A DNA stretch of 64,000 nt from JABFRZ01 sp964631945 (GTDB lineage Bacteria > Planctomycetota > UBA1135 > GCA-002686595). Shown piece after piece: positions 56,241 to 64,000 of the stretch (the stretch's first letter is position 1; the number at the start of each line of letters is the position of its first letter). The stretch is taken from NCBI GenBank assembly GCA_964631945.1, contig CAZWAY010000026.1, positions 13,670 to 77,669 of the forward strand, written 5' to 3'. The notes beneath the pieces were generated by a model. It searched no databases, had not been told where the DNA came from, and worked only from the letters and a program-made list of their open reading frames with translations. A program made the translations under genes and the position numbers.

Positions 56241-57935
56241 TCAGTCCACGGCCCTGAAGATGCGCACTTCCGCGCGCTGGGTTCCGCGCCGCGGGACGGC
56301 GACGAACAGCTGGCCGCGCTCGGGCACGAACAGGCAGGTGCGCGCGCCGGGGGCCGTCGGGATCGTGTCGAGCGCACGGAGGCGGTCGTGCTCGTCGCGC
56401 TCGAAGACGTCGAGCGAGCCCTCGCCGCAGGCGACGTAGACGCGGCGACGCGCGGCGTCGTAGAAGACGTCGTCCGTGTCGCCCGCGAGCTCCAGCAGCC
56501 CGACGCGCTCGCCGCTGGCGACGGCGCGCACGACCAGCTTGGCGGGCGCGCGACAGCCGATCAGCAGGAACCCCTCGGACGAGGGGTCCGCGCCCGGCAT
56601 CCAGGCCATGGGGAAGTTCGCGCGTGCCTCGTCGATCGACCAGGTCCCGAGCACGACGCGCTGCTCGAGGTCGAGCCGAGCGACCTGACGCGCGTCGGGG
56701 ACGTTGGCGAAGGCGCGCCGGCCGGTTGCGTCGAGCTGGAAGGACTCCGGGTGGCCCGCCAGCGGGATGAGGTCGACGAGCTTCCACGCCTCGGCGTGAA
56801 GGATCCCGAGCGCTCCCTCGCCGTAGGCGACGTAGACGCGCTTCGTGCGCGGGTCGTAGCGCAGGTTGTCGGGGTCGTCGCCGACCTCGACGGTGGCCAC
56901 GCGCTCGAGCGTGTCGCCCGCAAAGACCTCGCAGGTGCCGGCTCGGCCGTTGGCGACGATCATGCGATCGCAGTCGGAGAGGTAGAGGATCCCCTGCGGC
57001 TCGCTCGCCGGCAGGCTCCGCGCGACCGCGCCCGCCTGCAGATCGAGGACTTCCACGCTGTCGTTGCCGAGCGCGGCCACGAACAAGCGCTGGCGCGCCA
57101 GGTCGATGGCCAGGTGATCGATGCGACCCTCGACTCCGGGCAGGTCGATGGTTCCCGCCGGGACGAGCGTTGCGCGCTTCCCGGCCGGGTGCACGACGAA
57201 GTCGTCGAAGGAGGTCGCGGCGTCGGCCTTGGTCCACAGGCCCACGCCCCCGGCCTGCGGCACGTGGTCGTCGCTCGCCTCGAGCGGAGTCCCGCCATCG
57301 AGCGTGCAGACGATGCGCGGGCCCGCGTGCTCGACGCGGATCTTGTGCCAGGTCCCGCGCGCGACCTCGACCCGGGCGCTGGCGAGCTCCTTGCGACGGC
57401 CGTCCTGCACGCAGTAGAGGCGGAAGTTCGACTCGCGCGGGTTCATCCGGCAGACGTAGTAGTTGTCCTCGTCGAGCACGCGCCAGATCGGGCCGCCGCC
57501 CTGGTCCTCTTCGCCGCCCTCCGCCTTGAAGGCGAGCTCGAGCGCGCCGTCCTGGAAGCGCAGCGAGTCGGTCCAGCACAGATTGAAGGTGTCGCTCGAA
57601 CCGTGCGTCGAGGACACGAGCGCGAGCGCGTTCGGCGGCGTGGGCGCGCCGGGGTCGGCCACGACGCTCCAGCTCGCCAGCGGGGCGCGCGGATTCGTCG
57701 CGCCGATCCGCCAGCCCGCGGGCAGGGTCCCCACGCCGGTGTGGTCGAAGTCGAGGACGAGCGCGGCGGCCTGCGTGGCTTGGCGCTCGCGCCCTGCAGG
57801 TTCGCCGGCATCTGGCGCGCTGGCCAGAGGCTGCTCGCGCGCCGCGCCGCCGTGCGGCTCCGCGCAGCCCAAGACCAAGGCCAGGACGATGGACGGGCCG
57901 CGCAATTCGTCGCGACGCAGCGAGGTGGGATTCAT
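56241..57935 (-). CDS. Lipoprotein with LamG/DUF1080-like domain and YVTN-type beta-propeller
   Basis: A 564-residue lipoprotein (lipobox LVLGC, Cys24). The first domain (about 55-260) has VLDFDHTGVGTLPAGWRIGA, FQDGALELAFKAEGGEEDQG, WRVLDEDNYYVCRMNPRESN and TWHKIRVEHAGPRIVCTLDG, features of a concanavalin-like/DUF1080 sandwich. The second half is a YVTN/NHL-type propeller with units RIDHLAIDLARQRLFVAAL, VEVGDDPDNLRYDPRTKRVY and GDTDDVFYDAARRRVYVACG. Such proteins are displayed on the membrane and may bind polysaccharide. No enzyme motif is clear. Confidence 0.84.
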   Translation of the reverse strand: MNPTSLRRDELRGPSIVLALVLGCAEPHGGAAREQPLASAPDAGEPAGRERQATQAAALVLDFDHTGVGTLPAGWRIGATNPRAPLASWSVVADPGAPTPPNALALVSSTHGSSDTFNLCWTDSLRFQDGALELAFKAEGGEEDQGGGPIWRVLDEDNYYVCRMNPRESNFRLYCVQDGRRKELASARVEVARGTWHKIRVEHAGPRIVCTLDGGTPLEASDDHVPQAGGVGLWTKADAATSFDDFVVHPAGKRATLVPAGTIDLPGVEGRIDHLAIDLARQRLFVAALGNDSVEVLDLQAGAVARSLPASEPQGILYLSDCDRMIVANGRAGTCEVFAGDTLERVATVEVGDDPDNLRYDPRTKRVYVAYGEGALGILHAEAWKLVDLIPLAGHPESFQLDATGRRAFANVPDARQVARLDLEQRVVLGTWSIDEARANFPMAWMPGADPSSEGFLLIGCRAPAKLVVRAVASGERVGLLELAGDTDDVFYDAARRRVYVACGEGSLDVFERDEHDRLRALDTIPTAPGARTCLFVPERGQLFVAVPRRGTQRAEVRIFRAVD

Positions 57936-58117
57936 GGAAGGAGCCTGTCGAACGCCGTGCGAACCCGAAACGGTAGCGCTTGGCCGCGGGCTGCGCAGCA
58001 TCCGGGGGCGGCCGCGGCCGGCGCGCGCGCGGATGGGGTGGCGCGGGCTTCCATGCGATGATCGGGCGCCGGAGCGGAGGCCGCTCCCCGCGCTCGAGCT
58101 CCGCGCCGCCGACGACG

Positions 58118-58876
58118 ATGCAGGTCGATCCCTTCGACGACGCCCCCTCCTCGCTCCGCCTCGCGCTCTCCTTCGCCGCGACCTTCGCGGGCTGGGCGCT
58201 CGGCCTGGCCTGGAAGGTCGCGGCGCAGGTGCTGGGGCCGGGCTTCGGCTACGTCACCGACTTCGAGGCGTTCACCTTCTGGTCGGGCCTCTTCGCGTTC
58301 GCGGCGTGGATCGCCGCGTTCGTGCCGATCGCGCTGCGCTTCGAGCTCGAGAGCGGGATCTACCGCCCCCGCACCGCGCCGCTCTTCGGGGCCGTGTGCG
58401 GCCTCGCCTGCGCGGCGCTGTGTCTCTTGCCGCTCGGCGCGCTGGAGCTCTTGGGCTCCTGGCCGATCGCCGGCCAGGCCATGGTCGTCGGCGGCACGAG
58501 CTGGACGATCTACGCGCTCGCCATCCGCCGCTGGAGCTGGCTGCGCCGGCCCGTGGGCCGCGGCGTGCTGCTGTGCGCCACGGCGCCCTTCGCGGCCGCG
58601 GCGCTGTTCGTGTTCGTGCTGTGGCCGACGATCGAGCGCAGCGCGCCCTCGTTCGCGTACACCTTCGGCACGTCGGCGGTCCGGCAACGCGTCTTCGAGC
58701 GCGTCCTGCGCGCGCTGCAGGTCGGCGACTCGCTCGCGGACCTCCACCGCCTGTTGCCGGACACGTTCCCGCGCGAGACCACCGGAATGAGCGGCCAGCT
58801 CGGCGCCGACCTCGTGTGGCGGATCCGCTTCGAGGCGGGACGCGTCAGCGCGGTGACCGTGGAACGGCGACCGTAG
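58118..58876 (+). CDS. Four-helix integral membrane protein, unknown function
   Basis: A 252-residue membrane protein starting at ATG 58118 (QVDPFDDAPSSLRLALSF). Hydrophobic segments lie at about 12-40 (LALSFAATFAGWALGLAW), 62-80, 95-130 and 150-185. The hydrophilic C-terminus has RQRVFERVLRALQVGDSLAD and DLVWRIRFEAGRVSAVTVE. No family recognised. It converges on PPK1 with 23 nt between stops. Codon use agrees with a real gene. Confidence 0.72.
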   Translation: MQVDPFDDAPSSLRLALSFAATFAGWALGLAWKVAAQVLGPGFGYVTDFEAFTFWSGLFAFAAWIAAFVPIALRFELESGIYRPRTAPLFGAVCGLACAALCLLPLGALELLGSWPIAGQAMVVGGTSWTIYALAIRRWSWLRRPVGRGVLLCATAPFAAAALFVFVLWPTIERSAPSFAYTFGTSAVRQRVFERVLRALQVGDSLADLHRLLPDTFPRETTGMSGQLGADLVWRIRFEAGRVSAVTVERRP

Positions 58877-58899
58877 AGCCCTGCGATCAAGAGCGGGCC

Positions 58900-61086
58900 C
58901 TACGCCCGCCGCGAGCGCGGCTGCGCGTCCTCGTCGGGCGGCTTCGGCCGGCGCACCGCGCGTGCGCGCTTGTGCGCGGGCTTGGGTTGCGCCTTCGGCG
59001 GGGGCTTCGGCGCGCGCGCGCTGAAGTGCTCGGCGTGGTGGTCGAGCAGCGCGCGCTGGCAACGCAGGGGTTGCTGCTTGCCCGGCGCGACGCGCGCGTA
59101 GGAGCCGTCGGCGCGCAGCTCCCAGGATTGCTGGTTGTCGAGCAGGGGCAGCTCGAGCGCTTCGGCCAGGACGCGCGAGCGCAGCTCCTCGTCGAGGATC
59201 GGGAAGCAGGCCTCGAAGCGGCGCAGGAAGTTGCGCTCCATCCAGTCGGCGCTCGAGCACCACACCTCCTCGGCGCCGTCGGCGAAGAACGAGTAGACGC
59301 GCGAGTGCTCCAGGAAGCGTCCGACGATCGAGCGCACGCGGATGTTCTCCGAGATGCCCGTCAGGCCAGGCTTCAGGCAGCAGATGCCGCGCACCAGGAG
59401 GTCGATCGAGACGCCCGCCTGGGAGGCCTCGTACAGGGCCTGGATCAGGCCCGCGTCGGAGAGCGAGTTCAGGCGCGCGACGATGCGCGCCTTGCGTCCG
59501 GCGCGGGCCGCGTCCATCTCGCGCCCGATGCGCTCGAGCAGCGCGCTCTTGAGGGTGAAGGGCGAGCGCAACAGGCACTTCAGGCGCGCCACGTGACCCA
59601 GGCCCGTCAGCTCCTGGAACAGCTTGTGGACGTCGGTGCCGATCTCGGGCCGCGAGGTGAGCAGGCCGATGTCGGTGTAGGTGCGCGCCGTGCCGGGGTG
59701 GTAGTTGCCCGTGCCGAGGTGCACGTAGCGCCGCAGACGACGGCCCTCGCGCCGCACGATCAGGAGCATCTTGGCGTGCGCCTTGTAACCCACGATGCCG
59801 TACACGACGTTCGCGCCGGCCTCCTGCAGGCGCGTGGCCAGGTCGATGTTGGCGGCCTCGTCGAAGCGCGCGCGCAGCTCGACCACGGCCGTGACCTCCT
59901 TGCCGGCGCGCGCGGCGTCGAGCAGCGCCGTGACGATCGGCGAGCCGACCTCGGTGCGGTACAGCGTCATCTTGATCGCCAGCACGTGCGGATCCTCGGC
60001 CGCCTGCGCCAGGAGCTGCACCACCGGCGCGAAGGACTCGTAGGGGTGGTGCAGCAGCACGTCACCGCCGCGCACCACCTCGAACAGGTCGCTCGACAGC
60101 TTCAGACGCGCCGGCGTGCCCGGCACGAAGGGCGGGAACTTCAGGTCGGCGCGGTCGACCAGACCGTAGATGGTCGCCAGCCGGTTCAGGTTGACCGGGC
60201 CGTTGACGCGGTACAGGTCCTCGGGCGTGAGGCCCACGTTCTGCAGCAGGAACTGCGCCATCTCCGGGCTGCAGGTGTCGGTCACCTCGAGCCGCACGGC
60301 CTCGCCGAACTTGCGGTTGGGCAGCTCGCCCTGCAGGGCCTGCAGCAGGTTGTCGACCTCTTCCTCGTCGACCCACAGGTCGCTGTTGCGCGTGACGCGG
60401 AACTGGAAGCAGCCGGTCACGTTCATGCCGGGGAAGAGCTCGCTCGCGTGCTCGTGGATCACCGACGAGAGCATCACGAAGGCGTGCTCGCGCCCGGCCT
60501 CACGTGGCAGCGCGATCAGGCGCGGCAAGGAGCGCGGCACCTGCACGATCGCGACGCCGCTCTGGCGGTGGAAGGCGTCCTTGCCCGCAACCGTCATGGC
60601 CATGCACAGGCCCTTGTTCAGGACGCGCGGGAACGGGTGCGCCGGATCGATGCCCACCGGCGTCAGGATCGGCAGCACCTCGGCCAGGAAGTGGCGCTTG
60701 ATCCAGCGCGCGTCCTCGTCCGACCAGGCCGCGCGCCGCAGGAGGTGGATGCCCTCCAGCGCCAGCGCCGGCAGCAGCTCCTCGTTGAGCACGCGGTACT
60801 GCTCGGCCACCAGCTCGTGCGCGACCAGCGACACGCGTCGCAGCGTCTCCTGCGGCGTCAGCCCGTCGGGCTGGAACTGCTGCACGCCGTAGGTCACCTG
60901 CTCCTTCAAGCCCGCCGCGCGGATCTCGAAGAACTCGTCCAGGTTGGTGCTGCAGATCGTCAGGAAGCGCAGGCGCTCCAGCGCCGGTTGCTCGGGATCG
61001 AGCGCCTGGGCCAGCACGCGCCGGTTGAACTCGAGCAGCGAGAGCTCGCGGTTCAGGTACAGGCCGGGATCCGTGAACTGGGTCAT
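58900..61086 (-). CDS. ppk1: Polyphosphate kinase 1 (PPK1)
   Basis: A 728-residue PPK1. The N-domain starts LYLNRELSLLEFNRRVLAQA and contains ICSTNLDEFFEIRAAGLKEQ (32-90 region). The catalytic C1 domain has GDVLLHHPYESFAPVV, IKMTLYRTEVGSPIVTALLD, VELRARFDEAANIDLA, then YKAHAKMLLIVRREG with the autophosphorylated His, YVHLGTGNYHPGTARTYTDI. The C2 domain shows LIQALYEASQAGVSIDLLVR, CCLKPGLTG, VRSIVGRFLEHSRVYSF and AEEVWCSSADWMERNFLRR. The last about 45 residues are a Lys/Arg/Pro-rich tail beyond the normal end. It makes polyphosphate from ATP; Ppx/GppA at 52437 is the opposing enzyme. Confidence 0.95.
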   Translation of the reverse strand: MTQFTDPGLYLNRELSLLEFNRRVLAQALDPEQPALERLRFLTICSTNLDEFFEIRAAGLKEQVTYGVQQFQPDGLTPQETLRRVSLVAHELVAEQYRVLNEELLPALALEGIHLLRRAAWSDEDARWIKRHFLAEVLPILTPVGIDPAHPFPRVLNKGLCMAMTVAGKDAFHRQSGVAIVQVPRSLPRLIALPREAGREHAFVMLSSVIHEHASELFPGMNVTGCFQFRVTRNSDLWVDEEEVDNLLQALQGELPNRKFGEAVRLEVTDTCSPEMAQFLLQNVGLTPEDLYRVNGPVNLNRLATIYGLVDRADLKFPPFVPGTPARLKLSSDLFEVVRGGDVLLHHPYESFAPVVQLLAQAAEDPHVLAIKMTLYRTEVGSPIVTALLDAARAGKEVTAVVELRARFDEAANIDLATRLQEAGANVVYGIVGYKAHAKMLLIVRREGRRLRRYVHLGTGNYHPGTARTYTDIGLLTSRPEIGTDVHKLFQELTGLGHVARLKCLLRSPFTLKSALLERIGREMDAARAGRKARIVARLNSLSDAGLIQALYEASQAGVSIDLLVRGICCLKPGLTGISENIRVRSIVGRFLEHSRVYSFFADGAEEVWCSSADWMERNFLRRFEACFPILDEELRSRVLAEALELPLLDNQQSWELRADGSYARVAPGKQQPLRCQRALLDHHAEHFSARAPKPPPKAQPKPAHKRARAVRRPKPPDEDAQPRSRRA

Positions 61087-61277
61087 GGCGCCGAGCCGCA
61101 CGCTGGCACGGCCCATGGTCGAGGCTCATGGTCGAGCAGCGCGACCCGGGCCGTCAAGTCAAGTTCGGCGCAGCGGCACGGGCAGGTCCGCACACGGCGT
61201 GCGGCGCCCGCAGCGAGGGGGCCCCTCGACCTGCGTGGGCCCGAATCCTCGCCGGTTCCTTTTCCGAGCAGCTCCTC

Positions 61278-61323
61278 CTCTGGCGCCTCCGCGATCCTCC
61301 GCGTCCTCCGTGACTCCGCGGTT
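61278..61323. repeat. Dispersed CTCCGCG repeat, copy 4 (single arm)
   Basis: A 46-nt arm with four CTCCGCG-like heptamers (CTCCGCG, CTCCGCG, CTCCGTG, CTCCGCG) lies in the divergent region. There is no complementary arm within 100 nt. This copy is upstream of both genes and so cannot be their terminator. Confidence 0.7.
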
Positions 61324-61403
61324 GGCTCGCCATCTCCCTCGTGTTCGAGCTCGACCGCGCGCTCTTCCCGGGCGGACTCGTCGAGCGCGCGCCCGCCGGC
61401 GGA

Positions 61404-61409
61404 TAGGAT
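61404..61409 (+). promoter_or_regulatory. Candidate -10 box TAGGAT adjacent to start
   Basis: TAGGAT ends 7 nt before the ATG at 61417, again consistent with a leaderless transcript. Confidence 0.4.
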
Positions 61410-61416
61410 CCCGGCC

Positions 61417-62724
61417 ATGTTCCCGCTGCGCTCGCTGGCCCTGCTGCTGCCGCTGTTCTCCGGCCGAGACCCTGGCCCCGCTGCGCGGGCCGAGCCCGGC
61501 TTCACCGCGCTCTTCGACGGCACCAGCCTGAGCGGCTGGGTCACGCGCGGCGGCCATTACGACGGCGCCGCGCGCTGGACGGTCGAGGACGGCAGCATCG
61601 TCGGGCGCCAGGGCGAGAACGGCGAGGGCGGGCTGCTCTACACCGAGCGGCGCTACGCGAACTTCGAGCTGCGCCTCGAGGTCTGGCTCGACCACCCCTT
61701 CGACTCGGGCGTGTTCGTGCGCATGGCGCCGGAGGCCAAGGGCGCGCAGGTCACGCTCGACTGGCGCGAGGGCGGCGAGATCGGCGCGATCTACTCGGAC
61801 GGCTTCCTGCAGCACAACGAGAGCGGGGCCGCGCACTTCCGGCGCGACGGCTGGAACGACGTGCGCGTGCGCTGCACCGGCTTCGACCTGCGTCTCGAGG
61901 TCTGGCTCAACGGCGACAAGCTGACCGACTTCGAGCTGCCGCCGGACAGCGCGGGCTTCGCGCCGACCGGCCTGATCGGACTGCAGGTGCACGGCGAGCG
62001 CGGCGACACCGGCGCGGCGCGTTTCCGCAACCTGCGCCTGCGCGAGCTGCCCTCCTTCGGCGAGGAACTCTTCACCGAGCAGTCGAGCGGGCTGCTGGAG
62101 CCGACCGAGCACGCCCGGCGCCTGGGCTGGAAGGCGCTGTTCGACGGCGAGTCCCTGGCGGGCTGGGAGGTCGAGGGCGAGCCGGACCGCTATCGCGCCG
62201 CGGACGGCACGCTGGCCTTCCTGGCGCGCGGCGGCGGCGGGCACCTCTTCACGCGCGAGGACTACGGCGACTTCCAGCTGCGGCTCGACTTCCGCATCGC
62301 GCGCATGGCCAACTCGGGCGTGTTCCTGCGCGCCGCGCGCGACGGCACGAACCCGGCCTTCTCCGGCTGCGAGCTGCAGATCCTGGACGACTTCGACTGG
62401 GAGTCGGTCACGGCCACGAAGCTCGCGCCCTGGCAGTTCACCGGCAGCCTGTACGGCGCCGTGCCGCCCGGCGAGTCGGGCGTGCTGCGCGCGCTCGGGC
62501 AGTGGAACACCTACGAGGTGCTCTACCGCGCGAACCGCCTGGCCGTGGCGCTGAACGGTCGCACGCTCTACGACCTCGACACGCTCGCCCTCGTGCCGGA
62601 GAGCGGCGAACCCTTCGCGAAGCGCGCCCGGACCGGCTTCATCGGCCTGCAGCACCACGGCTCCGAGGGCGTCGAGGGCGAGGTCGTGGTGGAGTTCCGG
62701 AACGTGTTCGTGCAGCCGCTGTAG
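61417..62724 (+). CDS. Secreted protein with two DUF1080 (3-keto-disaccharide hydrolase) domains
   Basis: A 435-residue protein with a signal (FPLRSLALLLPLFSG). The two domains are tandem: FTALFDGTSLSGW, YANFELRLEVWL, DSGVFVRMAP, EIGAIYSDGF (first, about 28-215), and WKALFDGESLAGW, YGDFQLRLDFRI, NSGVFLRAAR, WNTYEVLYRANRLAVAL (second, about 235-433). Each has the F-D-G-x-(S/T)-L-x-G-W start typical of DUF1080. The family degrades or binds 3-keto-sugars, and is massively expanded in planctomycetes. Duplication within one chain is common. It acts outside the cytoplasm. Confidence 0.92.
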   Translation: MFPLRSLALLLPLFSGRDPGPAARAEPGFTALFDGTSLSGWVTRGGHYDGAARWTVEDGSIVGRQGENGEGGLLYTERRYANFELRLEVWLDHPFDSGVFVRMAPEAKGAQVTLDWREGGEIGAIYSDGFLQHNESGAAHFRRDGWNDVRVRCTGFDLRLEVWLNGDKLTDFELPPDSAGFAPTGLIGLQVHGERGDTGAARFRNLRLRELPSFGEELFTEQSSGLLEPTEHARRLGWKALFDGESLAGWEVEGEPDRYRAADGTLAFLARGGGGHLFTREDYGDFQLRLDFRIARMANSGVFLRAARDGTNPAFSGCELQILDDFDWESVTATKLAPWQFTGSLYGAVPPGESGVLRALGQWNTYEVLYRANRLAVALNGRTLYDLDTLALVPESGEPFAKRARTGFIGLQHHGSEGVEGEVVVEFRNVFVQPL

Positions 62725-62812
62725 GAGCCCCGCTCCCCCCGGCGCTCCGACGGCGCGCGTTTCTGCCAGAATCCGGGAGCAGCTCGAGCTCCGGCCCGGG
62801 AGTCCTCCCGTC

Positions 62813-64000
62813 ATGGACAAGGCGTCTCCCGACCCCGATCGCCACTTCGCCGAGTTCCGGCGCAGCGGCGACGCGCGCGCCCTGGGCGCGGTCTACGACC
62901 AGCTCGCGCCCGAGCTCCTGCGCATCGCGCTGCACACCGCGCGTGATCCGGCCGAGGCCGAGGACGTCCTGCAGGCCGCCTTCCTGGCCGCGATCGAGCA
63001 GGCGCAGCGCTTCGACCCGGCGCGGCGCGTGCTCCCGTGGTTGGTCGGGATCCTCGCCAACGAGACGCGCAAGGCGCGCGAGCGCGGCGCGCGCCGGCCG
63101 GATCCAGAACGCTTCGGGCGCGCCCACGCCGCCGAGTCGCCGGAGGAGGAGGCGCAGCGCCTCGAGCTCCTCGCGCGCCTCGACGAAGCGCTCGGTCGCC
63201 TGCCCGAAGCCTTCCGGCCCGTGCTGGTCCTGCGCCTGCGACATGGACTCGCGGTGAGCGAGATCGCGGCCGCGCTCGAGCGGCCGCCGGGCACGGTGCG
63301 CTCGCAGCTCGCGCGCGGCACGGAGCTCTTGCGGCGCGCGTTGCCGGCGGGTCTGGCCGGCGCGCTGGCGTTCGTGGCCGCGCCCCCGCACGGTCTCGCG
63401 GCCGTGCGCGCGAGCGTCCTCGAGCACGCCGCCGCGCTGCACGCCCCACCTGTCGCTGCAACCGTCCTGGGGGGGATCCTCGCCGTGAAGAAGCTGGCCA
63501 TCGTCGCCGCGCTGCTGATCGCCGCCGTGTCGCTCGTGCTCGTCGCACGCTCCCCGCGCGCCCCGCGCGCGCTCGTGGAGCCGATCGAGAGCGCGGCCCT
63601 GCTCCCGCTGCAGGCACCCGCGCAACCCACGCCCGCGGCCGAGCCGGCGCTCGCCGGAACGCGCGAAGCGCTCGCGACCTCCCCCGCCCGGCCGCCCCGC
63701 GCGGCCCCGCCCGTTGCGAGCACCGAGCTGGTCGTGGTGGCCACCTGGGCCGACGGCGGGCGCGCGGCCGGCGAGCTCGTGCTGGTGCTCGACGCGCTGG
63801 GCCAGCCGGACCAAGACGAGTGGCGGGCCTTCACCGACGAGCACGGCGTCGCGCGATTCTCCGACCTGACCCCGGGCTCGGCCCACGTGCACCTCCTGCG
63901 CGGCGGCGAGAGCAGCGTGGTGCTCGCGCGCGGCGAGACGACCACGCTCGAGCTCGCGCTGCGCGCGGGCGTGACCGTCGCGGGGCGCGTGCTCGACGAG
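62813..64000 (+). CDS. ECF-like sigma factor fused to a membrane anchor and C-terminal outer domain (partial)
   Basis: The frame is open from ATG 62813 to the window end (396 codons, no stop). Residues about 10-90 are sigma2 (LGAVYDQLAPELLRIALHTA; DPAEAEDVLQAAFLAAIEQA; RRVLPWLVGILANETRKARE). About 115-175 are sigma4 (LDEALGRLPEAFRPVLVLRL; LAVSEIAAALERPPGTVRSQ). A helical linker runs to a membrane segment KKLAIVAALLIAAVSLVLVA (about 224-243), then a Pro/Ala linker (about 245-300) and the start of a carboxypeptidase-regulatory-like beta-sandwich (TELVVVATWADGGRAAGELV; GVTVAGRVLDE at the window edge). A DNA-binding sigma domain inside and a sensory-like domain outside in one chain suggests direct transmembrane control of transcription, without a separate anti-sigma factor. 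Confidence 0.88.
   Translation, partial: MDKASPDPDRHFAEFRRSGDARALGAVYDQLAPELLRIALHTARDPAEAEDVLQAAFLAAIEQAQRFDPARRVLPWLVGILANETRKARERGARRPDPERFGRAHAAESPEEEAQRLELLARLDEALGRLPEAFRPVLVLRLRHGLAVSEIAAALERPPGTVRSQLARGTELLRRALPAGLAGALAFVAAPPHGLAAVRASVLEHAAALHAPPVAATVLGGILAVKKLAIVAALLIAAVSLVLVARSPRAPRALVEPIESAALLPLQAPAQPTPAAEPALAGTREALATSPARPPRAAPPVASTELVVVATWADGGRAAGELVLVLDALGQPDQDEWRAFTDEHGVARFSDLTPGSAHVHLLRGGESSVVLARGETTTLELALRAGVTVAGRVLDE

Larger units (their letters stand above)
61087..61416. other. 330-nt divergent intergenic region
   Basis: Holds a near-identical direct repeat CATGGTCGAG (around 61111-61134), the single-arm dispersed repeat at 61278-61323 and a TAGGAT box at 61404-61409. No gene. 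I found no Pho-box-like direct repeats that would link PPK1 to phosphate control. Confidence 0.5.

Noticed and set aside
57463..62724. A 1,753-codon open frame on the plus strand ending in the DUF1080 gene
   Set aside because: The N-terminal three quarters overlap the lipoprotein and PPK1 genes antisense and are low complexity; the real start is ATG 61417.
1..64000. rRNA, tRNA, transposase, integrase and phage genes
   Set aside because: Searched by eye for rRNA-like conserved stretches, cloverleaf ends, DDE/serine recombinase motifs and phage proteins; none was convincing.

Overview
The window is very GC-rich and densely coded on both strands. It has no rRNA or tRNA gene, no transposase and no CRISPR array that I can see. 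The gene content points to Planctomycetota: a PVC-type cytochrome c dehydrogenase (24379-27702), three ECF-type sigma factors, one of them fused to a membrane anchor and an outer domain, a Ser/Thr kinase with a WD40 tail, Tat-exported sugar isomerases, DUF1080, CRTAC1, FG-GAP and HYR secreted proteins, and an NF038122-type metalloprotease. The GC level suggests a high-GC deep-branching member rather than a Pirellula or Rhodopirellula relative; that is inference.

Layout. 0-5.8 kb: gene end, metallophosphoesterase, orphan HicB, a decayed FAD monooxygenase, an esterase plus hydroxypyruvate-isomerase-like pair, and a DEAD-box helicase. 5.9-13.7 kb: a giant secreted carboxypeptidase-regulatory-like repeat protein, a beta-barrel-like protein, a D-threonine aldolase/D-serine dehydratase-type PLP enzyme and a DUF5060 glycosidase-like protein. 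13.7-22.4 kb: the most interesting region, a seven-gene lipid-modification operon (DUF1295, CFA-like methyltransferase, acyl desaturase, FAD oxidoreductase, DUF1365, CFA synthase, DUF2878) divergent from a three-gene regulatory operon (ECF sigma factor, 78-residue protein, cobalamin-binding protein with a CarH-like W-x9-EH motif). 22.4-28 kb: a small coiled-coil protein, metalloprotease and heme dehydrogenase. 28-32 kb: sigma factor and kinase-WD40 pair. 32-38 kb: sugar isomerases, a Gfo/Idh oxidoreductase and a secreted hydrolase. 38-42 kb: an alkaline phosphatase family protein and two secreted proteins in a patch of less extreme base composition. 42-48 kb: ferredoxin, M28 peptidase, CRTAC1 protein, and a cobalamin radical-SAM enzyme followed by a 53-residue peptide gene. 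48-58 kb: two large repeat/HYR proteins, a nuclease, Ppx/GppA, SixA and a lipoprotein propeller. 58-64 kb: membrane protein, polyphosphate kinase, DUF1080 protein and the sigma-membrane fusion running off the end.

How the parts may work together. The 13.7-22.4 kb block looks like a photo-oxidative or singlet-oxygen response in which a B12 protein takes the sensory place that ChrR or a MerR-B12 protein has elsewhere, controlling a sigma factor that drives fatty-acid methylation, desaturation and oxidation. The radical-SAM gene with its C-terminal peptide-binding-like domain and adjacent small gene looks like a minimal RiPP locus. Ppx and PPK1 provide polyphosphate turnover.

Two general features stand out. 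Many starts lie 5-13 nt downstream of a TANNNT box with no Shine-Dalgarno, suggesting widespread leaderless or very short-leader transcripts. A CTCCGCG/CGCGGAG dispersed palindromic repeat occurs four times, always between genes.
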